Shown piece by piece: positions 23,434 through 31,620 of a stretch of DNA of 46,150 nucleotides; the first letter of the stretch is position 1; the number at the start of each line of letters is the position of its first letter. Below the pieces are notes generated by a model. It was not told the origin of the DNA. It saw nothing but the letters and a program-made list of their open reading frames with translations, and did not search any database. The position numbers and the translations under genes are program-made. The DNA comes from an uncultured Lachnoclostridium sp. (GTDB lineage: Bacteria > Bacillota > Clostridia > Lachnospirales > Lachnospiraceae): NCBI GenBank assembly GCA_944381625.1, contig CALWLW010000026.1:1-46150 (forward strand). Direction: 5' to 3'.

Positions 23434-25151
23434 TCACTTTTTTCCAGCCTGCCGTTCTCCAGACGGTAGATCTGATCGCAGTTTTTCAGCGTGCTGGTCC
23501 TGTGGGCGATCATCAGAAGCGTGCACCGCCCCCGGAACCGTTCCACCGCTTCCATGACCGCCTGCTCCGTCTCCGTGTCCAGCGCGGACGTGGCCTCATC
23601 CAGCACCAGGATCTCCGGCTCCTGATAGAGCGCCCTGGCGATGCCGATCCTCTGGCGCTGGCCGCCGGACAGGCGCACACCGGACTCTCCGATCACCGTA
23701 TCCAGTCCTCTCTCCAGACCGTCCACAAATTCCAGAAGCTGCGCCTCTTCCAGCGCCCGGCGCACTTTTGCCTCCGAGATCTCCGAGTCGGGGATGCCGA
23801 ACGCCACGTTTCGCCGGATAGTATCGTCCGCCAGGTAAATGCTCTGGGGGATATACCCCAGCTTGTGTCCCCATGCGTCCGGATACTCCCGGATATCGCT
23901 GTCCCCGTAGCAGATCCGGCCCTGATCGGGCGTCAGCAGGCCCAGCAGAAGATCCATGAACGTGGTCTTTCCGGCTCCGGAACTGCCCGCGAATCCGATG
24001 GATGCTTTCAGCGGAAGCTCTACCGACAGATCCGACAGGATCTCCCTGTCCGTTCCCGGATACCGGAACGTCACATGCTCAAACCGGATGGAATCCGCCG
24101 CCGGAAGCCTTTTATACCCCAGCTCCGGCGGCCTTTCGTTCTTCTTTGCCCCTGCCTCCTGCAAATCTTCATAGATCCGGTCAATGGACGGCTTCAAAAA
24201 CAGGATGCCGTTTAACAGGTTATTCACCTGGTTCACCGACGGAAGCAGCCGGAACGCAGCCATGGCGAAAACGGAAAGCTGGGGAACCAGCTCCTGTACG
24301 TCAGCCCCCGCCTGCAATTTCACCAGAATCGTCGCCAGCACGCCGCAGACGCACACTGTCTCGATCAGGTATTTGGGCGCGTTGCGGTAGAACTGGCTTT
24401 TCTTCAGGCTGGATGCATAGTATCTTCCGTTCTCTTCGTAGGCGCGGACAAAATAATTTTCCCTTGCCAGGACCTTGATCTCCTTGATCCCTCCCAGCGC
24501 CTGGTTCACCGCCTGGATCATCTTTCCATTATAGAGCTGGTTCTGCTTACCGTAATCCAGCGTGCGTCCCCGCATGACGACGAAGTAAAACAGGGAACAA
24601 AAGCCAAGAAGCACAGCCACCACCAGAGTAATCGCCACGTCCGTAAGCAGCAGATAGACCGCCAGCATGACAATGATCAGAAGGTTGGAGACCAGGTCGA
24701 TCACGTTCATGACCATATCGTACAGATTGTTCACATCGGAAGTCACGCTTCTCAATATCTCCGAAGAATTTTTCTCCAGATGAAACGGGTAAGGTTTCCG
24801 CATGTAGCTTCGCATCAGCCTTCCCGACAGTTCCAGTCGGTTGTTGTACACGAACTTTAACTGTATATATTTTGCTATGAGCAGATAGATGTTTTTCACC
24901 AGATACACACCGATCAGCAGAAGACCGATCCAGATCAGCAGCTCCCTCTGAGAATTTGCCCCCACCAGCCTTCCGAACCATTCCAGCAGTTCGTTGTCTG
25001 ATCCGTTTCCGTCCATGACCAGCTGGACAAAAGGCATGATCAGGGACACGCCCATCAGCTCCAGCACAGAGCCTATGAACAGCATGCAGAACAACAGTAC
25101 AAATTTTACTTTCTGCGTCCGGTTGAAAATCATGCGGATTTTTTGTATCAT
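23406..25151 (-). CDS. ABC exporter (fused membrane and ATPase domains)
   Basis: 581 aa half-transporter that would act as a homodimer. Six membrane helices lie in residues 15-300. The nucleotide-binding domain has Walker A GSSGAGKTT (389-397), the signature LSGGQRQR near 500, Walker B 'ILVLDEATSALD' and the switch His in 'MIAHRTSTL'. The membrane-domain style (VLELMGVSLIMPFVQLVMDG, 'YMRKPYPFHLEKNSSEILRSVTSDVNNL') is that of PglK/MsbA-like exporters, often for lipid-linked sugars or peptides. The substrate is unknown. The ATG overlaps the DUF3021 gene stop, and the LytTR regulator is upstream, so it is probably regulated with them. Confidence 0.92.
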   Translation of the reverse strand: MIQKIRMIFNRTQKVKFVLLFCMLFIGSVLELMGVSLIMPFVQLVMDGNGSDNELLEWFGRLVGANSQRELLIWIGLLLIGVYLVKNIYLLIAKYIQLKFVYNNRLELSGRLMRSYMRKPYPFHLEKNSSEILRSVTSDVNNLYDMVMNVIDLVSNLLIIVMLAVYLLLTDVAITLVVAVLLGFCSLFYFVVMRGRTLDYGKQNQLYNGKMIQAVNQALGGIKEIKVLARENYFVRAYEENGRYYASSLKKSQFYRNAPKYLIETVCVCGVLATILVKLQAGADVQELVPQLSVFAMAAFRLLPSVNQVNNLLNGILFLKPSIDRIYEDLQEAGAKKNERPPELGYKRLPAADSIRFEHVTFRYPGTDREILSDLSVELPLKASIGFAGSSGAGKTTFMDLLLGLLTPDQGRICYGDSDIREYPDAWGHKLGYIPQSIYLADDTIRRNVAFGIPDSEISEAKVRRALEEAQLLEFVDGLERGLDTVIGESGVRLSGGQRQRIGIARALYQEPEILVLDEATSALDTETEQAVMEAVERFRGRCTLLMIAHRTSTLKNCDQIYRLENGRLEKSDCKSLCGEL

Positions 25152-25594
25152 ATCTTCTTCCTCTTTTTATATTGTTCCAGAAGTGTGTTGTACATATGCA
25201 TCCGATACCGGTTAAAAAGCTCCAGGCCGCCACAGCACAGGATTCCTGCCCCCAGGATGAGGATAGCCGCGGTCTCTCCAAATACGGGCGCCCTGTCCGA
25301 CGCCAGCACACCCAGGCATCCGTATGCCAGCGCCGCGCAGAGGCAGAGATAGGCGGCGAACCTGGCGGGGTACCAGAACCGTTCCGACACGCGGGAACCC
25401 AAGAGCAGTTTCTGGAACGCCGCGCTTCCCAGGGAAAATAAAAGGAGCATCCAGACCGCGGATACCGGAAGGAACTCCACCTGACCGCACGCCGTGTACA
25501 CGGACAGGGCCAGCACCGTTATGGCAGTAAACAGATACGACGCGCCGATGCACACCGGCTTCAGCGCCCGGTATAATTTCCAGACAAATCTCAC
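25148..25594 (-). CDS. DUF3021-type membrane protein, 148 aa
   Basis: Four hydrophobic segments (about 16-36, 46-62, 77-97 and 105-125) and a basic C-terminal tail (EQYKKRKKI). DUF3021 proteins typically follow a LytTR regulator, exactly as here, and are thought to modulate it from the membrane. The short 16-base gap after the LytTR gene and the four-base overlap with the ABC gene show one operon. Family assignment rests on topology and context. Confidence 0.65.
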   Translation of the reverse strand: MRFVWKLYRALKPVCIGASYLFTAITVLALSVYTACGQVEFLPVSAVWMLLLFSLGSAAFQKLLLGSRVSERFWYPARFAAYLCLCAALAYGCLGVLASDRAPVFGETAAILILGAGILCCGGLELFNRYRMHMYNTLLEQYKKRKKI

Positions 25595-25610
25595 AGTTTC
25601 TCCTCCTCTC

Positions 25611-26051
25611 CTACAGGCATCCCAGCTTCTCTTTCACCGTCCTGGCATACTGGCGGGATACGGTCAGCCGCTCCCCGTTGCTCATGGTCACCTGCATGGT
25701 CCCTCCAAATTCCGGCTTCAGGGACTGGATCTGGTTGAAATTGATGATCAGGGATTTGGACGCCCGGAAAAAATCACAGCTTTCCAGGCGTTCCTCCAGC
25801 TCATAAAGTCTCAGCGGCGTCTCAAAGACCTCCCCCTCCGTATAGAGGAACGTCTTTTTCTCCACCGTATCAATATAGAGGATCTGGCTCACATCCAGCA
25901 GATAGGTCTGCTGGTCTTTGTGTCCGGTGAGCTTCCGGTCCGCGATCCTCAGCATCTCCAGGATGCGGATCACCTGCTCATTCGTCTGTCTGCACCGGAT
26001 CGTGATCTCCAGATCTTCCGCGGACGGGTCTTCTTCCATTCGGATCTTCAC
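25611..26051 (-). CDS. LytTR-family DNA-binding regulator
   Basis: 146 aa. Residues about 42-143 form a LytTR domain: 'YLLDVSQILYIDTVEKKTFLYTEGEVFETPLRLYELEERL', 'DFFRASKSLIINFNQIQSL', and a final 'TVSRQYARTVKEKLG'. There is no receiver domain, so it is a stand-alone LytTR. It starts with GTG at 26051 behind AGGAGGGGCAGGA; the upstream open frame lacks homology. It probably controls its own operon with DUF3021 and the ABC exporter. Confidence 0.9.
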   Translation of the reverse strand: MKIRMEEDPSAEDLEITIRCRQTNEQVIRILEMLRIADRKLTGHKDQQTYLLDVSQILYIDTVEKKTFLYTEGEVFETPLRLYELEERLESCDFFRASKSLIINFNQIQSLKPEFGGTMQVTMSNGERLTVSRQYARTVKEKLGCL

Positions 26052-26249
26052 TCCTGCCCCTCCTTTTCTTCCGTCTTTCGCATAGTATAAGCCTCTTTGC
26101 CATCCGGCGCAATCCCTTTCCCACTGACCTGCCGTTTTCCGGGAGTGACCTGCATGTTGGGCGGGGTAACGGGCAGGGCGGCGGGGCAAGTTTAACACCT
26201 GCTCCCGCCGCCCTGTTTCCTGCGCCGCCTTTCTTCCCGACAAGGGATA

Positions 26250-26705
26250 CTACCTTTCCTTCCGCTGTTTCCAGACCTGATACAAAATATCTTTGAGCAC
26301 CAGCATGGCGTCCTGCTCGTTATAATCACATTCCCGCTTCAGTTCGTCCAGCATAAGATTGATCCTGCGGGCGTAGTTGGGGATATTGACCTCCGCCTGG
26401 TATTTGAGGAGAATGGGATATTTTTTGCCCCAGGCGCTGGTCCAGTCGATTTTTTCTTCCGTCTCTTCCTTTGTACGGTCAATCGCTTCCTGGATCTCCT
26501 GTACGTCAAGGTCAAAATCCACCAGTTCGTCCAGGGACACGTGGAAAAGCACCGCCATCCGTTTGGACTGGCGGATATCGGGAACGGTCTCGTCCGTCTC
26601 CCATTTTGAAACGGTCTGCCGGCTTACCCCCAGCTTCTCCGCCACGTCCTCCTGGGATAGACCGCATTTTTTTCTGGCATGAAACAGGCTGTTTCCTAAA
26701 CTCAT
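26250..26705 (-). CDS. XRE-family transcriptional regulator, 151 aa
   Basis: N-terminal HTH at about residues 7-60: 'LFHARKKCGLSQEDVAEKLGVSRQTVSKWETDETVPDI', a textbook XRE fold. The C-terminal helical part (about 75-151) is rich in Glu, Lys and Tyr and matches no domain I recognise. GGAGG lies before the ATG. It is probably autoregulated: inverted copies of TGATAACA flank its promoter region. It may regulate the exporter operon downstream. Confidence 0.9.
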   Translation of the reverse strand: MSLGNSLFHARKKCGLSQEDVAEKLGVSRQTVSKWETDETVPDIRQSKRMAVLFHVSLDELVDFDLDVQEIQEAIDRTKEETEEKIDWTSAWGKKYPILLKYQAEVNIPNYARRINLMLDELKRECDYNEQDAMLVLKDILYQVWKQRKER

Positions 26706-26738
26706 AAATTTTCTTCCTCCCTGCTGTTGATACGCCTA

Positions 26739-26776
26739 TGATAACATCTGATACAGGAAAAGGCCACCTGTTATCA
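26739..26776. promoter_or_regulatory. Inverted operator half-sites before the XRE gene
   Basis: TGATAACA (26739-26746) and TGTTATCA (26769-26776) are perfect reverse complements, with centres 30 bp apart, 33-71 bases upstream of the XRE start. This is a plausible autoregulatory site. Confidence 0.45.
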
Positions 26777-26836
26777 GCGGCAAATATGCACGGGATCTTT
26801 ACATGAGACATGGGGAGACGCGAAAATTCATGCGTA

Positions 26837-26952
26837 AACTTTTTCAAGGGACTTTTAAGGAAAATCGCAACTTTTTCAAGGGACTTTTCGGGAAAATCGC
26901 AACTTTTTCAAGGGACTTTTCGGAGAATCCGCAACTTTTTCAAGGGACTTTT
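26837..26952. repeat. Four direct repeats with exact 32-bp period
   Basis: AACTTTTTCAAGGGACTTTT occurs without mismatch at 26837-26856, 26869-26888, 26901-26920 and 26933-26952, so the period is exactly 32 bp. The 12 bases between copies are also similar (about (A/C)(A/G)GG(A/G)(A/G)AATC(G/C)GC). No gene overlaps it; 32 is not a multiple of three. The rest of 26777-27024 shows nothing else. Confidence 0.9.
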
Positions 26953-27024
26953 GCGTCCGGGCAGGTCCACGCGCCAAAAGCCCCGCGTCGCACAGTCACA
27001 GACATGCGGCGCGGGGCCATATTC

Positions 27025-29325
27025 TTATTCTTCTTTCCACTGATCCAGCATTCGTTCCATACGCGTGTTCAGGTACGGTTCCACCTTCTCGTACTGCCGG
27101 TCGGTCAGCCGGTTACCCACGGCGTAATAATGATCCAGGCACCGTTCCGCCGCATCCTCATCCACGGAATATAAAAGCTCTTCCAGCAGATTGAAGGAGT
27201 ATTCCTCCTGCGTCAGCTCCTCCACCAGTTCCGCCGCCGTCCCATCATCCAGCCAGGGAAGCAGATACATGATGGTTCCCTGCATGGGATGGGGATAGCC
27301 GCCGTTCTGTATGGCGTCCATCAGAACATCTCCCGCCTTTTTCTCATCAAGGAAGATGAACACATCGCTCAGTTCCCCGTCCGTCAGATCTTCCTTCCGT
27401 TCCAGAAGCATGCGGAAGATCTGCAGAGCGTCGTCTTCATCCAGCGCCGGAAGCGCGTCGAAAAATTCCTGTTTGCGCGCCTCGCCGCTCTCGATCCGTT
27501 CCGGAAGGCGGGCATAGTCTTCCTCCTCCTCAGAGTCATAGACGGCGGAAATGCCCTGCTGTTCCAGACCCTTAAACGTGACGCCAAGCTGTTTCAGCCT
27601 GGCCTCCCGGCCCACCATCTTGACCACATTTCTTCCGGCCTCCAGCGTAATCGGCACGCTGGCCTCGCTCCCCTCTTCCTTCAGTGTTTCCACATTTCCG
27701 CCCGGGCTCACCTGGACAATCTTAAAATCTCCTTCCAGTTCTTCCCAGGAAACCTCCGCCGTAATCGTGACCGGCTCTTCGGCCTGGACAATCAGGATGG
27801 AATCCGATCCCCAGAAAGCAAAGGCCGCGGCCTCGATCCTGCCGTCTCCCTGGCTGTAAAAATACGCTCGCCACTGGCTGTCGCCCGTATCTTTCCCCGC
27901 TATCATCCCGTCATCGTCATAGACGGAGTATGCGTCATCCCCGGCGCTCACCTGGAACGGGTCGTTCAGCACACTGTCCATCCAACTGTTCCTGGCGAAG
28001 ATGCCCAGAAATTTTTGAAGGAAGCCTCCTTCCTCCCCCGCGTCTTCCACAGCCAGTCCCTCCGAGGCCTCAGACTCTTCTGATGGCGCGCTGCCTGCAC
28101 TCTCGGCACTTTTCGACGGCGCACTCCCGGAGGTTTCCAACGCCCCGATCTCTGCGCGGCTTTCCTGGGAAGCCTCCGGAGACGTGCAGGCGGCCAGAGC
28201 CGTTACACATACGAAGACCGCCGCCGACAGGCATACTGCCAGAGTTCCCCGTTTCCGGTATGCGGCAATCCATGTAAGCCTCTGTTTCAGATCCTTTTTC
28301 CCTTCCAGAAGAGTGGTGGACAGTACGCTCCTGCGGAACTTCAAATGGCGCTCCGCCGTATCCAGCAGGATATTTCCATAATTTCGCCTCTGTTCCGCCG
28401 TCAGTGCCCCTACCACGCTTTCGTCACAGGACAGTTCACAGTCTCTGTCCAGCTGTCTGCCGAACCAGTACACGAAGGGATTGAACCAATGGACGCAGGC
28501 GGCCAGCTGGAACAGCCATTTGTACCAGATATCTTTTCTTTTTAAATGGGTCAGTTCATGCCGCAGGATCAATGCGGACTCCTCCGGCCTCAAATCCCCC
28601 TTGGGCAGAACGATAAAGGGACTGAATATTCCAATCAGCGCCGGGCTGGCCACCAGCGGGCTTACATAGATCCCCACCCATCTGCGGATATGGAGCTCTT
28701 CTGAGACAGCCTCCGCCTGCCGCAGAATCCTATCATCTTCCACAGGGATGCAGTCTGCCTTCACGTAGCGGACGAAATTCCGGTAATCGTTCCCCTTCAA
28801 AAGCAAGGATAGAAGCGCACCGAACAGCCATACCACACACGCCCCCCGGATGAAGGAGACCGGCGCTGCCGAAGTATCCTGTGCCCCCGCGCCGCCGGGA
28901 TACTGCGCCCCGGCTTCTGACGGCATATCCTGCGCCTCAGCTTCCGCCGGGGTATTCTGCACCGCAGCTTCCGCCGCTCCGGCTTCCGGCATTCCGCTTC
29001 CCGCCGTTTCATTTCCCTCCATCCTGTCTTCTGCCGCCTGCAGGCCCGCGCCGGCGGTTTCCTGTGTTTCTCCGGCCGCCACGGTCTCTTCCTGCAGCTG
29101 CTCCTCCCAGATCCCCACCGGACTCCAGAGCCTGGGAAGCGGAAGGAAACTCCCGTCCAGATGCACCGGCAGCAGCAGGCGCAGGAAGACCACCGCCCAG
29201 AGATAGTAATGCCATTTCCAGGAGAACAGCTTTCTGGTCATGGGCCTCAGCGCCATAAGCAGCACTCCCAGGACCGTTCCCATCCAGGACAATGCGAGCA
29301 GTTCAAAAAATAACATCCTTTCCAT
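27025..29325 (-). CDS. BlaR1/MecR1-like M56 membrane metalloprotease receptor
   Basis: 766 aa. Membrane helices lie near 5-25, 38-54, 157-176 and 361-380. The M56 zinc motif HELTH is at 256-260 with a downstream Glu in CELSCDE (about 297). Between helices 2 and 3 is a low-complexity Ala/Glu/Gly loop (about 75-152). After the last helix comes an extracytoplasmic Ser/Glu-rich linker (about 380-425), a beta-rich part (about 440-600) and a helical part (about 620-766). It lacks the penicillin-binding SxxK domain of true BlaR1, so the signal is not obviously a beta-lactam. It would cleave the BlaI-like repressor encoded just upstream. GGAGGTGACAGG precedes the ATG. Confidence 0.88.
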   Translation of the reverse strand: MERMLFFELLALSWMGTVLGVLLMALRPMTRKLFSWKWHYYLWAVVFLRLLLPVHLDGSFLPLPRLWSPVGIWEEQLQEETVAAGETQETAGAGLQAAEDRMEGNETAGSGMPEAGAAEAAVQNTPAEAEAQDMPSEAGAQYPGGAGAQDTSAAPVSFIRGACVVWLFGALLSLLLKGNDYRNFVRYVKADCIPVEDDRILRQAEAVSEELHIRRWVGIYVSPLVASPALIGIFSPFIVLPKGDLRPEESALILRHELTHLKRKDIWYKWLFQLAACVHWFNPFVYWFGRQLDRDCELSCDESVVGALTAEQRRNYGNILLDTAERHLKFRRSVLSTTLLEGKKDLKQRLTWIAAYRKRGTLAVCLSAAVFVCVTALAACTSPEASQESRAEIGALETSGSAPSKSAESAGSAPSEESEASEGLAVEDAGEEGGFLQKFLGIFARNSWMDSVLNDPFQVSAGDDAYSVYDDDGMIAGKDTGDSQWRAYFYSQGDGRIEAAAFAFWGSDSILIVQAEEPVTITAEVSWEELEGDFKIVQVSPGGNVETLKEEGSEASVPITLEAGRNVVKMVGREARLKQLGVTFKGLEQQGISAVYDSEEEEDYARLPERIESGEARKQEFFDALPALDEDDALQIFRMLLERKEDLTDGELSDVFIFLDEKKAGDVLMDAIQNGGYPHPMQGTIMYLLPWLDDGTAAELVEELTQEEYSFNLLEELLYSVDEDAAERCLDHYYAVGNRLTDRQYEKVEPYLNTRMERMLDQWKEE

Positions 29326-29341
29326 CCTGTCACCTCCGCCT

Positions 29342-29710
29342 TCAGAACCGGCTGTTGAAGAAATCCCTGAGTTCCTGGATCTCTTCCCGGCTCAGATCGT
29401 CGTCCGCCATCAGAGCCGCCGCCATATTCCCGTTCCGTCCATGGAAAAACTTATTGACAAAATTTTTCGTCTCTTCTTTCACATAAGCCTCACGGCTCAC
29501 CGACGGACAATAATAATAGACCTCTTTCTTTTCCTGACGGAGCATACCCTTTTTCACAAGCCTTTGGATCAGGGTCAGCACTGTGGTCCGTTCCCAGGAT
29601 TTGTTTTTCTCCAGCATACTGCGGATCTGGGCCGTATTCAGCGGTTCCCCTGCTGCCCACAATACTTCCAATATCTCCAGTTCCGCGTCTGATACTGATT
29701 TTTTTCCCAT
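29342..29710 (-). CDS. BlaI/MecI-family repressor
   Basis: 122 aa winged-helix repressor. 'ISDAELEILEVLW'-type start (here VSDAELEILEVLWAAGEPLNTAQI), 'KSWERTTVLTLIQRLVKKGMLRQEKKEVYYYCPSVS' (recognition helix and wing), and a C-terminal dimerisation helix with 'FFHGRNGNMAAALM'. BlaI-type repressors are inactivated by cleavage by the partner M56 protease, here 16 bases downstream. GGAGGTG precedes the ATG. Two matching operators overlap its promoter. Confidence 0.94.
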   Translation of the reverse strand: MGKKSVSDAELEILEVLWAAGEPLNTAQIRSMLEKNKSWERTTVLTLIQRLVKKGMLRQEKKEVYYYCPSVSREAYVKEETKNFVNKFFHGRNGNMAAALMADDDLSREEIQELRDFFNSRF

Positions 29711-29822
29711 CTTGACACCTCCATAACTATATTACAGGGCAGGGCTTACAGGACAGACCGACACCGCCCCAAGCTCTGTGCCCTTGCGCCCATACCGGAC
29801 TTCCATCGCCCGCATAATCATT

Positions 29823-29874
29823 TGACTACTTCTGTAGTCAATTAAAGTCTACAATAGTAGTCATGAAATGTCAA
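29823..29874 (-). promoter_or_regulatory. Promoter and two BlaI-type operators
   Basis: Minus strand -35 TTGACA (29869-29874), 17-base spacer, -10 TAGACT (29846-29851). Operator A is the dyad TGACTACTTCTGTAGTCA (29823-29840). Operator B, minus strand TGACTACTATTGTAGACT (29846-29863), covers the spacer and -10. Centres are 23 bp apart. TACT/GTAG-type dyads are typical of BlaI/MecI. Confidence 0.85.
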
Positions 29875-29976
29875 GAGAAATTTAAGGAGTCCTTTTTCAG
29901 TATTTCAGAAATCCTTTTTCAACATTTTTGCGGGTATTTTTCACGGTTCTGCGAAACGCAGCGTACAGGCAAAAAA

Positions 29977-30016
29977 ACGAAAGGAACGTACCTTCGCCGG
30001 GCCTCATTCCTTCCGT
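29977..30016. terminator. Bidirectional terminator after yajC
   Basis: ACGAAAGGAA (29977-29986) pairs with TTCCTTCCGT (30007-30016) with one G-U pair. T-runs follow on both strands (seven As at 29971-29977, five Ts from 30016). The rest of 29875-30041 has no gene, only two CCTTTTTCA copies (29891 and 29913). Confidence 0.8.
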
Positions 30017-30041
30017 TTTTCCTGTGATTCGCTATGATGTT

Positions 30042-30329
30042 TTATAATTCTTTGCCGGAACCTTTTTCTCTCACCTGGGTGACAGCATAGAGCACCACCT
30101 CCGCCGTCGCGCCCGTGTTTTTATCCAGAAGAAGAGTGACGTAGTCTCCGTTCACCTCCGTGATCGTCCCCACGATCCCTCCCATGGTGATCACCACGTC
30201 GCCGGGAGCCAGGGAAGCGTGCAGTTCCTTCCGCTCTCTTTGCTTCTTCTTATTGGGGATAAACACGAAGAGATACATGGCCAGAACCAGCACCACCGCA
30301 TAAGCGGCAAATACCAAAATCGGCGTCAT
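30042..30329 (-). CDS. yajC: YajC-type protein translocase accessory subunit
   Basis: 95 aa. One N-terminal membrane helix (about 4-24, PILVFAAYAVVLVLAMYLFVFIP), then the family's basic linker 'NKKKQRERKELHASLAPGDVVITMGGIVGTITEVNGDYVTL'. YajC associates with SecDF at the Sec translocon. Here it lies 19 bases after the M20 amidohydrolase gene rather than beside secDF, so the operon link may be incidental. The start is ATG 30329 behind ACGGGAGG. Confidence 0.88.
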   Translation of the reverse strand: MTPILVFAAYAVVLVLAMYLFVFIPNKKKQRERKELHASLAPGDVVITMGGIVGTITEVNGDYVTLLLDKNTGATAEVVLYAVTQVREKGSGKEL

Positions 30330-30348
30330 AATCCTCCCGTCCTTTCCG

Positions 30349-31533
30349 TCAGCCCTCTGAGCCCAGGTATCTCTCGGCAATCTTCACAAACAGGGCCGAG
30401 CCAATCCAGAACACATCCTCGTCCACGTTGAACCGGGGATTGTGATGGGGAATGTCCGTATGTTTTTCCGGGTTGGCGGAACTCAGGAACATGAACGCTC
30501 CCGGCACGCGCTCCAGATAATAGGCGAAATCCTCTCCGCCCATGTTGGGAGCGTCCACATGGTCGATCACCATGCTGTCTCCCACGATCTCCCTGGCGCA
30601 GTCCGCAGCCAGCTTCGCCATTTCCGCATCATTGACCACCGGCGGCGCGCCCCAGTCCATCTCCACTTCCGCCTGGCCGCGAAACGTGCTGGCCGTGTTC
30701 TGAGCGATCTCCTCGATCCGTTTTGCCAGATACTGGCGCACATCTTCCTCCAGGGCCCGGATCGTTCCTTCGATCATGACCTCCGAGGGGATCACATTAT
30801 AGGCGAACCCACCCTCGATATGGCCGATGGTAAGAACTGCCGGCTTCACCGCAGCGATCTCCCTGGCCAGGATCTCCTGAAGATTGATGACCACATGCGC
30901 CGCAATATTGACCGGGTCCACACCCTTCTCCGGCGTGGAGCCATGGCACCCAAAACCTTTTACCCGGATCACGAACCGGTCGAAGGAAGCCATACAGCAC
31001 CCGGGAGTGCAGATCACCGTACCTGCCGGGATATCCTTGGAGATGATGGTGCCGATATGGGTTCCGAACACCGCGTCCACGCCGTCCAGACGCCCTTCCG
31101 CGCACATCCTCCTGGCTCCGCCGGAGCACTCCTCGTCCGTCTGGAACAGAAATTTCACCGTACCGGCAAGCTGCTCCTTATTCTCATTCAACACCTTTGC
31201 CGCGCCCAGAAGCATGGTCATATGCGTATCGTGGCCGCAGGCGTGCATCCGGCCCTCATGCCGGGATTTGTAAGGAACATCATTCTCTTCCGTAATGGGA
31301 AGCGCGTCCATGTCCGCCCTGAGAGCCAGAGTCTTTCCAGGCTTCCCTCCCCGGATCTCCGCCACCAGGCCGCTGTCCGTCTGGTTCTCCACAAAAGGAA
31401 TCCCCATCTCTATTAACTTTTCAACCACATAGGCTTTCGTCTGCGGCAGGTCTCCTCCGGTCTCCGGAATCTGATGAAGCTCGCGCCGCATGACCACCAG
31501 TTCATCCTGCAGGTCTTTGCATTGTTCCCACAT
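30349..31533 (-). CDS. M20-family amidohydrolase/peptidase
   Basis: 394 aa. Metal and catalytic residues are visible: 'LRADMDALPITEEN', 'MHACGHDTHMTMLLGAAKVL' (Cys and His ligands), 'FLFQTDEECSGGARRMCAEG' (catalytic Glu pair), 'VFGTHIG', and near the end 'NMGGEDFAYYLERVPGAFMFL'. This pattern fits the M20D amidohydrolases (N-acyl-amino-acid or indole-acetyl-amino-acid hydrolases). The real start is ATG 31533 with GGAGGAAAAGAAC before it. It sits 87 bases after two membrane genes that probably import its substrate. Confidence 0.92.
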   Translation of the reverse strand: MWEQCKDLQDELVVMRRELHQIPETGGDLPQTKAYVVEKLIEMGIPFVENQTDSGLVAEIRGGKPGKTLALRADMDALPITEENDVPYKSRHEGRMHACGHDTHMTMLLGAAKVLNENKEQLAGTVKFLFQTDEECSGGARRMCAEGRLDGVDAVFGTHIGTIISKDIPAGTVICTPGCCMASFDRFVIRVKGFGCHGSTPEKGVDPVNIAAHVVINLQEILAREIAAVKPAVLTIGHIEGGFAYNVIPSEVMIEGTIRALEEDVRQYLAKRIEEIAQNTASTFRGQAEVEMDWGAPPVVNDAEMAKLAADCAREIVGDSMVIDHVDAPNMGGEDFAYYLERVPGAFMFLSSANPEKHTDIPHHNPRFNVDEDVFWIGSALFVKIAERYLGSEG

Positions 31534-31620
31534 GTTCTTTTCCTCCATTATATACATTGTTTTCCAGGACAGCGAACCAGGCGGACATACCCGCATGCCC
31601 CTGGTCTCTGCGCCCTGCTC

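Noticed and set aside
26837..26952. CRISPR-like array (regular repeats)
   Set aside because: The period is 32 bp in total, the gaps are only 12 bases and similar to each other, and no cas genes are near. It is a tandem repeat, not a repeat-spacer array.
27025..29710. Beta-lactam resistance regulator blaR1-blaI
   Set aside because: No penicillin-binding sensor domain is present in the receptor and no beta-lactamase or PBP2a gene is nearby, so resistance is not implied.
30042..30329. yajC as part of a sec operon
   Set aside because: No secD, secF, tgt or queA gene is adjacent; only the YajC-like protein itself can be claimed.
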